From NCBI GenBank assembly GCA_002336985.1, contig DDFE01000138.1:16848-30725 (forward strand): 13,878 bases of DNA, given 5' to 3'. A model generated the notes under the pieces. The model made no database searches. It was not told the origin of the DNA and was given only the letters and a program-made list of their open reading frames with translations. A program made the position numbers and the translations under genes. Each line of letters begins with the position of its first letter. Within the stretch, counting starts at the first letter, position 1. Below are positions 6,615-13,878 of this stretch, one piece after another. The stretch is from Sphingomonadales bacterium UBA1936. GTDB taxonomy: Bacteria; Pseudomonadota; Alphaproteobacteria; Sphingomonadales; Sphingomonadaceae.

Positions 6615-6641
6615 GCCCGACGCGCAGCGCGGGCCAATTTT
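6615..6641 (+). terminator. Terminator-like GC hairpin with short T-run
   Basis: GCCCG-A-CGC (6615-6623) pairs with GCG-CGGGC (6627-6634) around a GCA loop with one bulged A, then CAATTTT follows on the plus strand. The T-run is only four bases, so activity is uncertain. No plus-strand gene ends here. If real, it would end an unannotated plus-strand RNA covering the hairpins to its left. Confidence 0.4.
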
Positions 6642-6730
6642 AACGAAGTTAAATGGAACACGCGCAAGCGCGGCCGACGTGCACAGCCGCGTTCGACGAC
6701 GTGGTTTTGCCATGGCGCTCGCGTGTATCG

Positions 6731-8587
6731 TTAAGCCGCCATCTCCAGCGCCTCACTCGCGGCCAGCCACTCGGCCTCCGCCGCTTCCAGCTTCGCTTCG
6801 GTATCGGCCCGCCGCTTCATCAGGTCGGTCATCGTCAGCTTGGCGTGTTCCGGCGCTGCCGAGGATGGGTCGAACATCGCGCGCTCGATCGCGCTGCGTT
6901 CGGCGGTGAGCTTCGCCATTACAGCCTCCGCCGTCTTCACCGCAGCCTTCAGTGCCTGGCCCTTCTCCCGCGCGGCCGCGGCCGCCTTGCGATCGTCCTT
7001 CTTGTTGATCTTCTCGCCCTTGGGCGCCTTGCCCAGGATCATGTCGGTATAATCGTCCAGCGTACCCGCATATTCCTTCGCGGTGCCGTCATCGACCAGC
7101 ACCAGCCGGTCGGCGGTCAACTCCAGCATGTGCCGGTCGTGGCTGACCAGCACCACGGCGCCCTCATAGGCGTTCAGCGCCTGCACCAGCGCCTCACGCG
7201 CATCGACGTCCAGGTGGTTCGTCGGTTCGTCGAGGATCAGCATGTGCGGCGCTTCCCGTGTGATCAGCGCCAGCGCCAGACGTGCCTTTTCGCCGCCCGA
7301 CAGCTTCTTCACTTCGGTCGTCGCTTTCGGTCCCGAAAAACCGAACCGGCCCAGCTGGCCGCGCACCGCACCCGGCGTCGCGCCGCGCATCATCCGCGTC
7401 ATGTGTTCCAGCGGCGTGTCGGCGCCGTCGAGCTCCTCGACCTGGTACTGGGTAAAATACCCGACGCGCATCTTGCCCGCCGCATTCATCGCGCCATCCA
7501 TCGGCGCGAGTTGCGCGGCCAGCAGCCGCGCCAGCGTCGTCTTGCCGTTGCCGTTGCGGCCCAAAAGGGCAACGCGATCATCGGGGTCGAGACGCAGGTT
7601 CAGGCGCTGCAGGATCGGCTTGTTCTCGGCATATCCCACCGCCGCCATGTCGAGCGTCACCAAAGGCGGTTTCAGTTCGTCGGGGCTCGGGAAGTCGAAG
7701 CTGAGCGTCGGATCGTTCGCGACCTCTGCAATCGGCTGCATCTTCGCCAGCGCCTTTTGCCGCGACTGCGCCTGTTTCGCGGTCGAGGCGCGTGCCGAGT
7801 TGCGGGCGATATAGTCCTGCAGCTTTTCGCGCTGCTTCTCCTGTGCCGCCCGCGCGCTCGCCAGCTGGGCCATGCGCTCGGCACGCTGCCGCTCGAACGC
7901 GTCATATCCGCCGACGTAGAGCGTGGTCTTGCCACCCTCCAGATGCAGGATGTGGTCGACGACGTTGTTCAGCAGGTCGCGTTCGTGACTGATCACCACC
8001 ATTGTCGCACGATAATTCTTCAGGAAACTCTCGAGCCAGAGCGTCGCTTCGAGGTCGAGGTGGTTCGACGGCTCGTCGAGCAGCAGCAGGTCAGGTTCGC
8101 TAAACAGCAATGCCGCCAGCGCCACGCGCATCTTCCAGCCACCCGAATAGCTGTCGAGCGGGCGGTGCTGCATCTCTTCGTCGAAGCCGAGTCCGACAAG
8201 GATACGCGACGCCCGCGCGGGCGCGGCATGCGCGTCGATGGCGATCAGTCGCTCGTGGATCTCGGCGATCCGGTGATGGTCCTCGGTATGCGTTTCCTCG
8301 TCGAGCAGTGCAGCGCGCTCGATGTCGGCGGCCAGCACCGTTTCGAATGGCGTCGTCGTGCCCGACGGCGCTTCCTGCGCGATGTACCCGATGCGCGCCT
8401 TGCGCGGCATGTCGGTGCCACCTTCATCGGGATCATAATGCCCGGTGATGACTTTCATCAGCGTGGTCTTGCCGGCGCCATTGCGGCCGATGAGGCCGAC
8501 GCGTGCGCCCGTGGGCAGCGCGGCGCTGGCGCGGTCGAGGATCGTGCGGCCGCCGAGGCGCACGGTGATGCCGTTCAGGTTGAGCAT
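6731..8587 (-). CDS. yheS: ABC-F family ATPase, YheS type
   Basis: A 618-residue soluble protein with two ABC ATPase domains and no membrane segment, as in ABC-F proteins that act on ribosomes. Domain 1 has GRNGAGKTT (34-42), the signature YSGGWKMR, Walker B LLLLDEPSNHLD and switch ISHERD. A charged linker follows (RARAAQEKQREKL, AKQAQSRQKALAKM). Domain 2 has GRNGNGKTT, LSGGEKAR, MLILDEPTNHLD and VSHDRH. The tail is a coiled coil rich in A, K and E, ending EAEWLAASEALEMAA. GLGF before SGGW and the AKQAQSR linker match YheS better than EttA. The frame extends to 8701, but that would overlap the AraC gene; ATG 8587 starts the ABC domain directly (MLNLNGITVRLGG). It lies 52 bases downstream of the AraC-type gene. 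Confidence 0.93.
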   Translation of the reverse strand: MLNLNGITVRLGGRTILDRASAALPTGARVGLIGRNGAGKTTLMKVITGHYDPDEGGTDMPRKARIGYIAQEAPSGTTTPFETVLAADIERAALLDEETHTEDHHRIAEIHERLIAIDAHAAPARASRILVGLGFDEEMQHRPLDSYSGGWKMRVALAALLFSEPDLLLLDEPSNHLDLEATLWLESFLKNYRATMVVISHERDLLNNVVDHILHLEGGKTTLYVGGYDAFERQRAERMAQLASARAAQEKQREKLQDYIARNSARASTAKQAQSRQKALAKMQPIAEVANDPTLSFDFPSPDELKPPLVTLDMAAVGYAENKPILQRLNLRLDPDDRVALLGRNGNGKTTLARLLAAQLAPMDGAMNAAGKMRVGYFTQYQVEELDGADTPLEHMTRMMRGATPGAVRGQLGRFGFSGPKATTEVKKLSGGEKARLALALITREAPHMLILDEPTNHLDVDAREALVQALNAYEGAVVLVSHDRHMLELTADRLVLVDDGTAKEYAGTLDDYTDMILGKAPKGEKINKKDDRKAAAAAREKGQALKAAVKTAEAVMAKLTAERSAIERAMFDPSSAAPEHAKLTMTDLMKRRADTEAKLEAAEAEWLAASEALEMAA

Positions 8588-8639
8588 GCGCGGCCCGTTA
8601 CCCGATCTGCTGCATTGCGGCAATGTGCCCGTATCAACG

Positions 8640-9542
8640 CTAGATGAGCGCTTCGCCCAGTTCGCCGGGTTGAGGCGGCATACGGAACGACAAGGTGACA
8701 TCCGCGCGGACCTGAGCCTCTGCCGCCGCCGCCATTAGATGGCGCGGATCGCGGAAGTACTTGCGCGGGCTCATCGCCATGAAGTCGCGGAAATCCCGGT
8801 AGAAATGCGACTGGTCGTAATAGTCGTCACCGATCGATGCCCGCACGCCCGCACCCACCGCCGACCGGACGCTGCCCAGCATGTCGAGGAACCGCTGCAG
8901 GCGCATCATCCGCTTCGGTGCGAACCCGAAGGTGTGAAGGCAAAGGCGGTGCAACGTGCGGTCGGAAACGCCGATGGTTTCCGCAAACGCCACGACATCG
9001 TCCGGCCGTGTCCGCAACGCACGGTCGATCGTCAGGATTTTCTCATCGACCGGCGGGCGTTGCGCAAGCAGATCACGCACCGCGCGTTCCAGGAAATCCA
9101 TCCGGCCGGCATCGTCATCGATGGCAATCAACTGTGCACGAAGCCATTCGCCATCGACACCCAATTGCATGCCCAGCGGGACTACGCGATTGGCCATCAG
9201 GCTCGCGTTGCTGCCGATCAGGCGGTTCCAGCCAATGGGCGTCAGGCCGAACCCGATGCACTTGCCGCCGCGCGTGGTGATCGCGCCGTGGCGGTCCGTG
9301 GGTCCGAAGAGCGCGGCGGTCTGGGGCGTCTCGTTCCTGAACCCCGGCATGCGCACCATCCAGTTGCCGGACAGTGCGAAGCGCACATTGCCTAGTTCGG
9401 GATAGAGAAAATCCGTCAGCGGCTTTGCGCATTCGACGACGTAGAAAAACGTGACATAGCTCTGCAAGTCGGGATGCGGACGGGCTATGGCGACCGAAAC
9501 ACCGCCATCGGCATCGGTCGCAATCCCAATCATCCCCGGCAT
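8640..9542 (-). CDS. AraC-family transcriptional regulator
   Basis: A 300-residue DNA-binding regulator. The first ~160 residues form a sensing domain (PHPDLQSYVTFFYVVE, LFGPTDRHG, GFGLTPIGWNRLIG) of the type in AraC regulators with an uncharacterised N-terminal domain. The C-terminal ~100 residues hold two helix-turn-helix units: VVAFAETIGVSDRTLHRLCL with FGFAPKRMMRLQRFL, then DDYYDQSHFYRDFRDFMAMSPRKYF, the AraC signature. ATG 9542 has GGGGGG seven to eight bases upstream; ATG 9533 is an alternative. It is upstream of the ABC-F gene on the same strand and may be co-transcribed or regulate it; the inducer is unknown. The 121 bases upstream (9543-9663) hold no gene and no clear operator. Confidence 0.9.
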   Translation of the reverse strand: MPGMIGIATDADGGVSVAIARPHPDLQSYVTFFYVVECAKPLTDFLYPELGNVRFALSGNWMVRMPGFRNETPQTAALFGPTDRHGAITTRGGKCIGFGLTPIGWNRLIGSNASLMANRVVPLGMQLGVDGEWLRAQLIAIDDDAGRMDFLERAVRDLLAQRPPVDEKILTIDRALRTRPDDVVAFAETIGVSDRTLHRLCLHTFGFAPKRMMRLQRFLDMLGSVRSAVGAGVRASIGDDYYDQSHFYRDFRDFMAMSPRKYFRDPRHLMAAAAEAQVRADVTLSFRMPPQPGELGEALI

Positions 9543-9663
9543 GAACTACCCCCCGCCGCCTCCGAAGCCGATTATCACGCCGGAGCCAAGCGGAATCATC
9601 GTATCAGCGGGTCAAAAGAACAATCAAGACAAAGGCGTAGGCGATTTGCGCGCGCCGAACGCT

Positions 9664-9996
9664 TTAGACGCTGGCCGGAACGCCCTTGTCGCGCATCAGT
9701 TCGGCGAGTTCACCAGCCTCGTACATTTCCATCATGATGTCGCTACCGCCGACGAATTCGCCCTTCACATAGAGCTGCGGGATGGTCGGCCAGTCGCTGA
9801 ATTCCTTGATGCCCTGACGGACACCCTGGTCCTGCAGCACGTCCACGCTGCCATATTCGACACCGAGGTGATCGAGGATCGCGACCGCGCGCGACGAAAA
9901 GCCGCACTGCGGGAACAGCGGTGTGCCCTTCATGAAGAGCAGGACGTCGTTCTTCGAAACGAGGTCGGCGATGCGGGCTTGGCTGTCGTCGGTCAT
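9664..9996 (-). CDS. grxD: Monothiol CGFS glutaredoxin (Grx4/GrxD)
   Basis: A 110-residue cytosolic glutaredoxin that carries or transfers 2Fe-2S clusters, usually with BolA as partner. From ATG 9996, FMKGTP is at 21-26, the active CGFS at 31-34 with a single cysteine, WPTIPQLYVKGEFVGGSDI at about 69-87, and a typical short C-terminal helix. The length is normal. The frame extends ten codons upstream, but AGGAA seven bases before ATG 9996 fixes the start. It is 26 bases downstream of bolA and the last gene of the leu/zeta/bolA run. A GC-rich sequence past the stop gives only a weak terminator. Confidence 0.95.
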   Translation of the reverse strand: MTDDSQARIADLVSKNDVLLFMKGTPLFPQCGFSSRAVAILDHLGVEYGSVDVLQDQGVRQGIKEFSDWPTIPQLYVKGEFVGGSDIMMEMYEAGELAELMRDKGVPASV

Positions 9997-10022
9997 GGCG
10001 TGTTCCTGAAAAGCGGTTCGCT

Positions 10023-10256
10023 TCAATCTGGTGTCGCGGTCGTCAGTTGCAAGGCATGGAGTTCGCCACCCATGCGTCCGCCGAGCGCCGCATAGATCGC
10101 CTTGGTCCGCGCGATGCGCGACTGGCCGACGAAACTCGCCGCCGTGACCTTCGCCGCATAATGGTCGCCGTCGCCGGCAAGGTCGGTGATCTCGACCTTC
10201 GCATCGGGAATAGCGGCCTTGATCAGAGCCTCGATCTCGACGGCCGCCATTGGCAT
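10023..10256 (-). CDS. bolA: BolA-family protein
   Basis: A 77-residue BolA protein, a partner of CGFS glutaredoxins in 2Fe-2S cluster binding and iron signalling. Visible marks are EIEALIKAAIPDAKVEITDLAGDGDHYAAKVTAASF cut by the loop histidine H32, the GQSRIARTKAIYAALG helix with its basic patch, and the invariant histidine H67 in GELHALQL. The ATG (10256-10254) shares one base with the TAA of the upstream zeta gene (TAATG), so reinitiation is likely. A second ATG at 10250 is possible. The grxD gene follows after 26 bases, which supports a BolA-Grx4 complex. Confidence 0.95.
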   Translation of the reverse strand: MPMAAVEIEALIKAAIPDAKVEITDLAGDGDHYAAKVTAASFVGQSRIARTKAIYAALGGRMGGELHALQLTTATPD

Positions 10257-10579
10257 TACTGCGATTCCATCAGCTGGCGGCGCGCCTCGACCGTCTTGTC
10301 GGCCAGCGCCTGGCGGATCGCCGCCTCGTCGATGTCGATCTGTGCGCCGGTCAGGTCGCCGATCAGCTTGCGAATGACATCGTCGTCGCCCGCTTCCTCG
10401 AAATCGGCCTGGACGACCGAGGTCGCATAAGCCGTGGTTTCCTCCGGCGTCAGGCCCATCAATCCCGCTGCCCATTGGCCGACGAGCTTGTTGCGGCGCG
10501 CGTGGATGCGGAACTGCATGTCCTCGTCGCGGGCGAATTTGGTTTCGAACGCGCGCTCGCGGTCGTCAAAGCTGGTCAT
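10256..10579 (-). CDS. ATP synthase inhibitor zeta-type protein (DUF1476)
   Basis: A 107-residue protein of the DUF1476 family, whose Paracoccus denitrificans member is the zeta subunit that blocks reverse ATP hydrolysis by the F1 ATPase. It begins MTSFDDRERAFETKFARDED, followed by FRIHARRNKLVGQWAA, the inhibitory-region pattern of the family. Then come an acidic stretch DFEEAGDDDVIRKLIGDL and helices ending QALADKTVEARRQLMESQ. ATG 10579 has GGAGG four bases upstream; the longer open frame has no family similarity. It overlaps bolA by one base and lies 35 bases downstream of the quinone oxidoreductase gene. Function by homology only; no ATP synthase gene is nearby. Confidence 0.92.
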   Translation of the reverse strand: MTSFDDRERAFETKFARDEDMQFRIHARRNKLVGQWAAGLMGLTPEETTAYATSVVQADFEEAGDDDVIRKLIGDLTGAQIDIDEAAIRQALADKTVEARRQLMESQ

Positions 10580-10614
10580 GCGGCCTCCGGTTGAATCTCG
10601 AGGCCGACATAGGG

Positions 10615-11606
<992 letters not shown>

Positions 11607-11610
<4 letters not shown>

Positions 11611-12206
11611 GCGACCATCTCCGGTGTCAGCCAGGGTCTTGAGCCTGCTGTTCTGGCCTCATAGTTTCCGATGGCGTCGCCGCTGGCAAGCGTCAGGCCG
11701 ATTTCGTCCGTGCCGTTCAGCAGGCACGACTTGCGGAAAGGGTCGATCGCGAATTCGTAGCGGTCCTGGAAACGGGTCGTCACCGTCTGCGCCTCCAGGT
11801 CGATGTGGATCGGATCGCCCTCACCCGCGACCGTCATCAGCCGGTCGATCGCCGCTTGTGGCAGGACGACAGTCAACAGCCCGTTCTTGAACGCGTTGCC
11901 GGAGAAGATGTCGGAAAACGACGGCGCGATCACCGCCTTGATGCCCATGTCGTCGAGCGCCCATGCGGCATGCTCGCGGCTGGACCCGCAGCCGAAATTG
12001 TCACCCGCGATCAGTACGGGCGCGCCCGCAAATTCGGGGTCGTCGAACACATTACCGGGTTCAGCCTTCACCGTCTCGAACGCGCCCTTGCCCAGCCCTT
12101 CGCGCGTGATGGTCTTCAACCAGTGCGCCGGGATGATGACGTCGGTGTCCACGTTCTTTCGCCCGAACGGATAGGCCTTTCCTTCGATGGTGGAGACGGG
12201 GGTCAT
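11607..12206 (-). CDS. leuD: 3-isopropylmalate dehydratase small subunit
   Basis: The small (swivel-domain) subunit of isopropylmalate isomerase, which with LeuC converts 2- to 3-isopropylmalate in leucine synthesis. The 199 residues are a full-length LeuD: VDTDVIIPAHWLKTI near residue 19, KGAFETVK, the substrate-site block DNFGCGSSREHAAWAL near 69, and APSFSDIFSGNAFKNGLL. The start ATG overlaps the TGA of the exported MBL hydrolase (ATGA) and the stop overlaps the quinone oxidoreductase TTG, so it is coupled on both sides. leuC is two genes upstream, separated by the MBL gene, unlike the usual adjacent leuCD. leuB is not in the window. Confidence 0.96.
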
Positions 12207-12997
12207 CGATGATTCCTTCCGGCCAGTTCGGGCAGCTTGGCAATGTCGAGCGGATCGTGCTGGATGACAACCACCGCGTGGCTGCCGGCGGCGATCGATG
12301 CGAAACGCTGCATCGATGCGCGCGCGACGGCGGCATCAGTGACGTTGCGCTCGACCTCGCCGTTCTTCATCTGCGAATTCAGGTGATAAAGATCGCCGCT
12401 GAGCAACACGGGCGCGCCGCGCGATCGCCGTATCAGCAGGCCGTAGTGGCCCGCGGTATGCCCCGGCAGCGCGATCATCCTGACGCTGCCATCTCCGTAA
12501 ACGTCATGATCGCCCGCGACCCTGGTCACGACCGCGCCGTTCCCCAGCCATGGCGCGATCAAAGGTGCGCGCGCAGGGTCCGCCGCGACGGCGCGAAAAT
12601 CGGCGTCACCGATCAGCAATCGCGCCGAGGGAAAGTCCGCGGCCTGACCGATGTGATCGAAATGGCCGTGGCTGACGGCGACGACCGAAACTTCTTCGGG
12701 GCGTATATGCGCGGCCTGCAAGCGATCGGCGATCGAACGGTCGAGCGAAATCGTGCGCCGGTCCGTCACTTCGGGCTTGCCGATGAATGCGCGCGCAAGC
12801 CCGGCGTCCCACAGCATGTAATCACCATCGTGGCGGATCAGGTAGCACCCCGAACTCAGCGTCGCGGGCCCCTTGCCATAAGGGTTCTTGATGTCGAACC
12901 GTCCGCAATCGAGCCGCCACACCGCGACCTCCGGTCGTGCGGAGGCTGCGGCCGGCAGCATGAATGCCGCTATGCCTGCCAGCAATGCGCGCTTCAT
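12203..12997 (-). CDS. Exported MBL-fold hydrolase, N-acyl homoserine lactonase-like
   Basis: A 264-residue metallo-beta-lactamase-fold protein with a signal peptide (MKRALLAGIAAFMLPAAASA, cleavage likely after residue 20), so probably periplasmic. All metal ligands of the lactonase type are visible: SHGHFDH (H110, H112, D114, H115), LPGHTAGH (H180), SGD (D202) and QHD (H247). This layout matches AHL lactonases such as AiiA, but related hydrolases share it, so the substrate is open. The start ATG overlaps the leuC stop by four bases and its stop overlaps leuD by four. Its place inside leuC-leuD is unusual. It is distinct from the MBL protein at 5527-6393, which has no signal peptide and has a C-terminal winged helix. 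Confidence 0.9.
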   Translation of the reverse strand: MKRALLAGIAAFMLPAAASARPEVAVWRLDCGRFDIKNPYGKGPATLSSGCYLIRHDGDYMLWDAGLARAFIGKPEVTDRRTISLDRSIADRLQAAHIRPEEVSVVAVSHGHFDHIGQAADFPSARLLIGDADFRAVAADPARAPLIAPWLGNGAVVTRVAGDHDVYGDGSVRMIALPGHTAGHYGLLIRRSRGAPVLLSGDLYHLNSQMKNGEVERNVTDAAVARASMQRFASIAAGSHAVVVIQHDPLDIAKLPELAGRNHR

Positions 12998-13878
12998 GCG
13001 CCGGTCTGCATCAACTCACGCACATCGGTCAGGCGCCCCGTCACCGCCGCCGCCGCTGCCATAGCTGGCGACACGAGATGCGTGCGTGAGCCCGGCCCCT
13101 GGCGGCCGACGAAATTGCGGTTGCTGGTCGAGGCACAGCGTTCGCCGCTCGGCACCTTGTCGGGGTTCATGCCGAGGCACGCCGAACATCCCGGTTCGCG
13201 CCATTCGAGGCCCGCGTCGGTGAAGATGCGGTCGAGCCCTTCGGCTTCGGCCTGTGCCTTCACCAGGCCCGAACCCGGCACGACGATCGCCCATTTGACG
13301 CCGTCGGCCTTGTGGCGGCCTTTCAGCACCGCGGCGGCGGCACGCAGGTCCTCGATGCGGCTGTTGGTGCAGCTGCCGATGAAGATGTTCTGGACCGGCA
13401 CGTCCTCCATCCGCATGCCGGGCGTCAGGCCCATATAGGCAAGCGACTTGGCGGCGGCCTCCTGCTTCGACGGGTCGGCGAAGCTCGACGGATCGGGCAC
13501 CATGCCGGTGATCGGCACGACATCCTCTGGGCTGGTGCCCCAGGTCACGTTGGGGCCGATGTCGGCGGCGTCGAGGACGATCGTCTTGTCATACGTCGCG
13601 CCCGCGTCGGTCGGCAGCGTGCGCCAATAGGCGACCGCCGCATCCCAGTCGGCACCCTGCGGCGCCATCGGGCGGCCCTTCAGATACTCGAACGTCTTCT
13701 CGTCGGGCGCGATCAGGCCGGAACGCGCGCCGCCCTCGATCGCCATGTTGCTGACGGTCAGGCGCCCCTCGATGCTGAGATCGCGGATGACCGAACCGGT
13801 GAACTCGATGACATAGCCGGTCCCGCCAGCGGCCCCCAGCCTGCCGACGATCGCCAGCACGACATCCTTCGCGCTGAC
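12994..13878 (-). CDS. leuC: 3-isopropylmalate dehydratase large subunit, 5' end missing
   Basis: The C-terminal 294 residues of LeuC; the N-terminal ~170-180 residues lie beyond the right edge. The frame is open to 13878 and its first six codons (VSAKDV) belong to the family, so the internal ATG at 13860 is not the start. 4Fe-4S ligands are present: GSCTNSR (C170 of the visible part) and GCSACLGMN (C231, C234). Other blocks are YVIEFTG, IEGGARSGLIAPDEKT, and TSNRNFVGRQGPGSRTHLVSPAMAAAAAVTG, read in two parts, near the end. Its TGA overlaps the start of the exported MBL hydrolase (ATGA). It heads the visible run leuC-MBL-leuD-qor-zeta-bolA-grxD. Confidence 0.97.
   Translation of the reverse strand, partial: VSAKDVVLAIVGRLGAAGGTGYVIEFTGSVIRDLSIEGRLTVSNMAIEGGARSGLIAPDEKTFEYLKGRPMAPQGADWDAAVAYWRTLPTDAGATYDKTIVLDAADIGPNVTWGTSPEDVVPITGMVPDPSSFADPSKQEAAAKSLAYMGLTPGMRMEDVPVQNIFIGSCTNSRIEDLRAAAAVLKGRHKADGVKWAIVVPGSGLVKAQAEAEGLDRIFTDAGLEWREPGCSACLGMNPDKVPSGERCASTSNRNFVGRQGPGSRTHLVSPAMAAAAAVTGRLTDVRELMQTGA

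Larger units (their letters stand above)
6394..6730. other. Gene-free, strongly structured intergenic region
   Basis: No convincing gene lies in these 337 bases between the ABC-F gene stop and the MBL hydrolase start. Instead there is a run of inverted repeats: 6441-6450 (CCCA/TGGG), 6452-6474 (CGGT..GGTT/AACC..ACCG), 6497-6540, 6553-6569 overlapping 6564-6611, 6615-6634, 6639-6653 (TTTAAC-GAA-GTTAAA) and 6669-6691 (CGCGGC/GCCGCG). It must also contain whatever promoter serves the MBL hydrolase, but no hexamer pair was clear enough to mark. Confidence 0.6.

Noticed and set aside
6365..6667. 100-codon minus-strand frame crossing the structured gap
   Set aside because: No ribosome site or similarity, and it runs through strong inverted repeats into the MBL gene in another frame; the gap is better read as noncoding.
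8613..8625. CATTG-CGG-CAATG hairpin between the AraC and ABC-F genes
   Set aside because: Only a 5-base stem with no T-run on either strand; easily due to chance.
6653..8647. 664-codon open frame on the plus strand opposite the ABC-F gene
   Set aside because: It is the exact antisense of a clear ABC-F gene, is very rich in R, H, L and Q as expected from reverse reading of GC-rich codons, and has no recognisable domain.
8588..8701. N-terminal 38-codon extension of the ABC-F protein
   Set aside because: It would overlap the AraC regulator's coding end and has no ABC-F character; ATG 8587 starts the domain at the usual place.
12209..13438. 409-codon plus-strand frame opposite the exported MBL hydrolase and leuC
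   Set aside because: Antisense shadow of two well-supported genes; composition is arginine-rich and no motif is present.

Overview
The window reads as chromosomal DNA of a high-GC alphaproteobacterium, most likely Sphingomonadales (Sphingomonas-like). The clues are the ATP-synthase zeta-type inhibitor (an alphaproteobacterial family), the bolA-grxD pair beside it, and the overall housekeeping gene style. Sample lines of neighbouring genes have about 63-68% G+C. No rRNA, tRNA, transposase, integrase or CRISPR array was seen.

Layout, left to right. (1) Positions 1-1451, minus strand: nadC (quinolinate phosphoribosyltransferase), then two short paralogous membrane proteins, the first overlapping the nadC stop. 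(2) 1664-2958, plus strand: a polyphosphate kinase 2 gene, then an AT-richer gene for a small helical protein with an R-N-x3-H motif like HEPN ribonuclease domains, overlapping it by 4 bases. (3) 2959-6393, minus strand: an operon-like run of an MBL-fold hydrolase (LACTB2/glyoxalase II type), a DUF4230-type anchored protein, a histidine-rich membrane protein and nadA (quinolinate synthase). (4) 6394-6730: a gene-free stretch packed with inverted repeats, a candidate structured RNA or attenuator. (5) 6731-9542, minus strand: a YheS-type ABC-F ATPase behind an AraC-family regulator. (6) 9664-13878, minus strand: leuC (5' end cut off by the window), an exported lactonase-like MBL hydrolase, leuD, a zinc-free quinone oxidoreductase, the zeta inhibitor, bolA and the monothiol glutaredoxin grxD, all overlapping or within 35 bases of each other.

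How the genes fit together. nadA and nadC make consecutive steps of de novo NAD synthesis (nadB is not here), but are separated by the opposite-strand ppk2-HEPN pair. leuC and leuD form isopropylmalate isomerase, a 4Fe-4S enzyme. BolA and CGFS glutaredoxin partner in iron-sulfur handling, so the right half groups an Fe-S enzyme, Fe-S carriers and an ATP-synthase brake in one transcriptional direction.

Most of the window is ordinary metabolism. The parts that stand out are the HEPN-like gene coupled to ppk2, the structured gap at 6394-6730, and the exported MBL hydrolase embedded between leuC and leuD by two 4-base overlaps.
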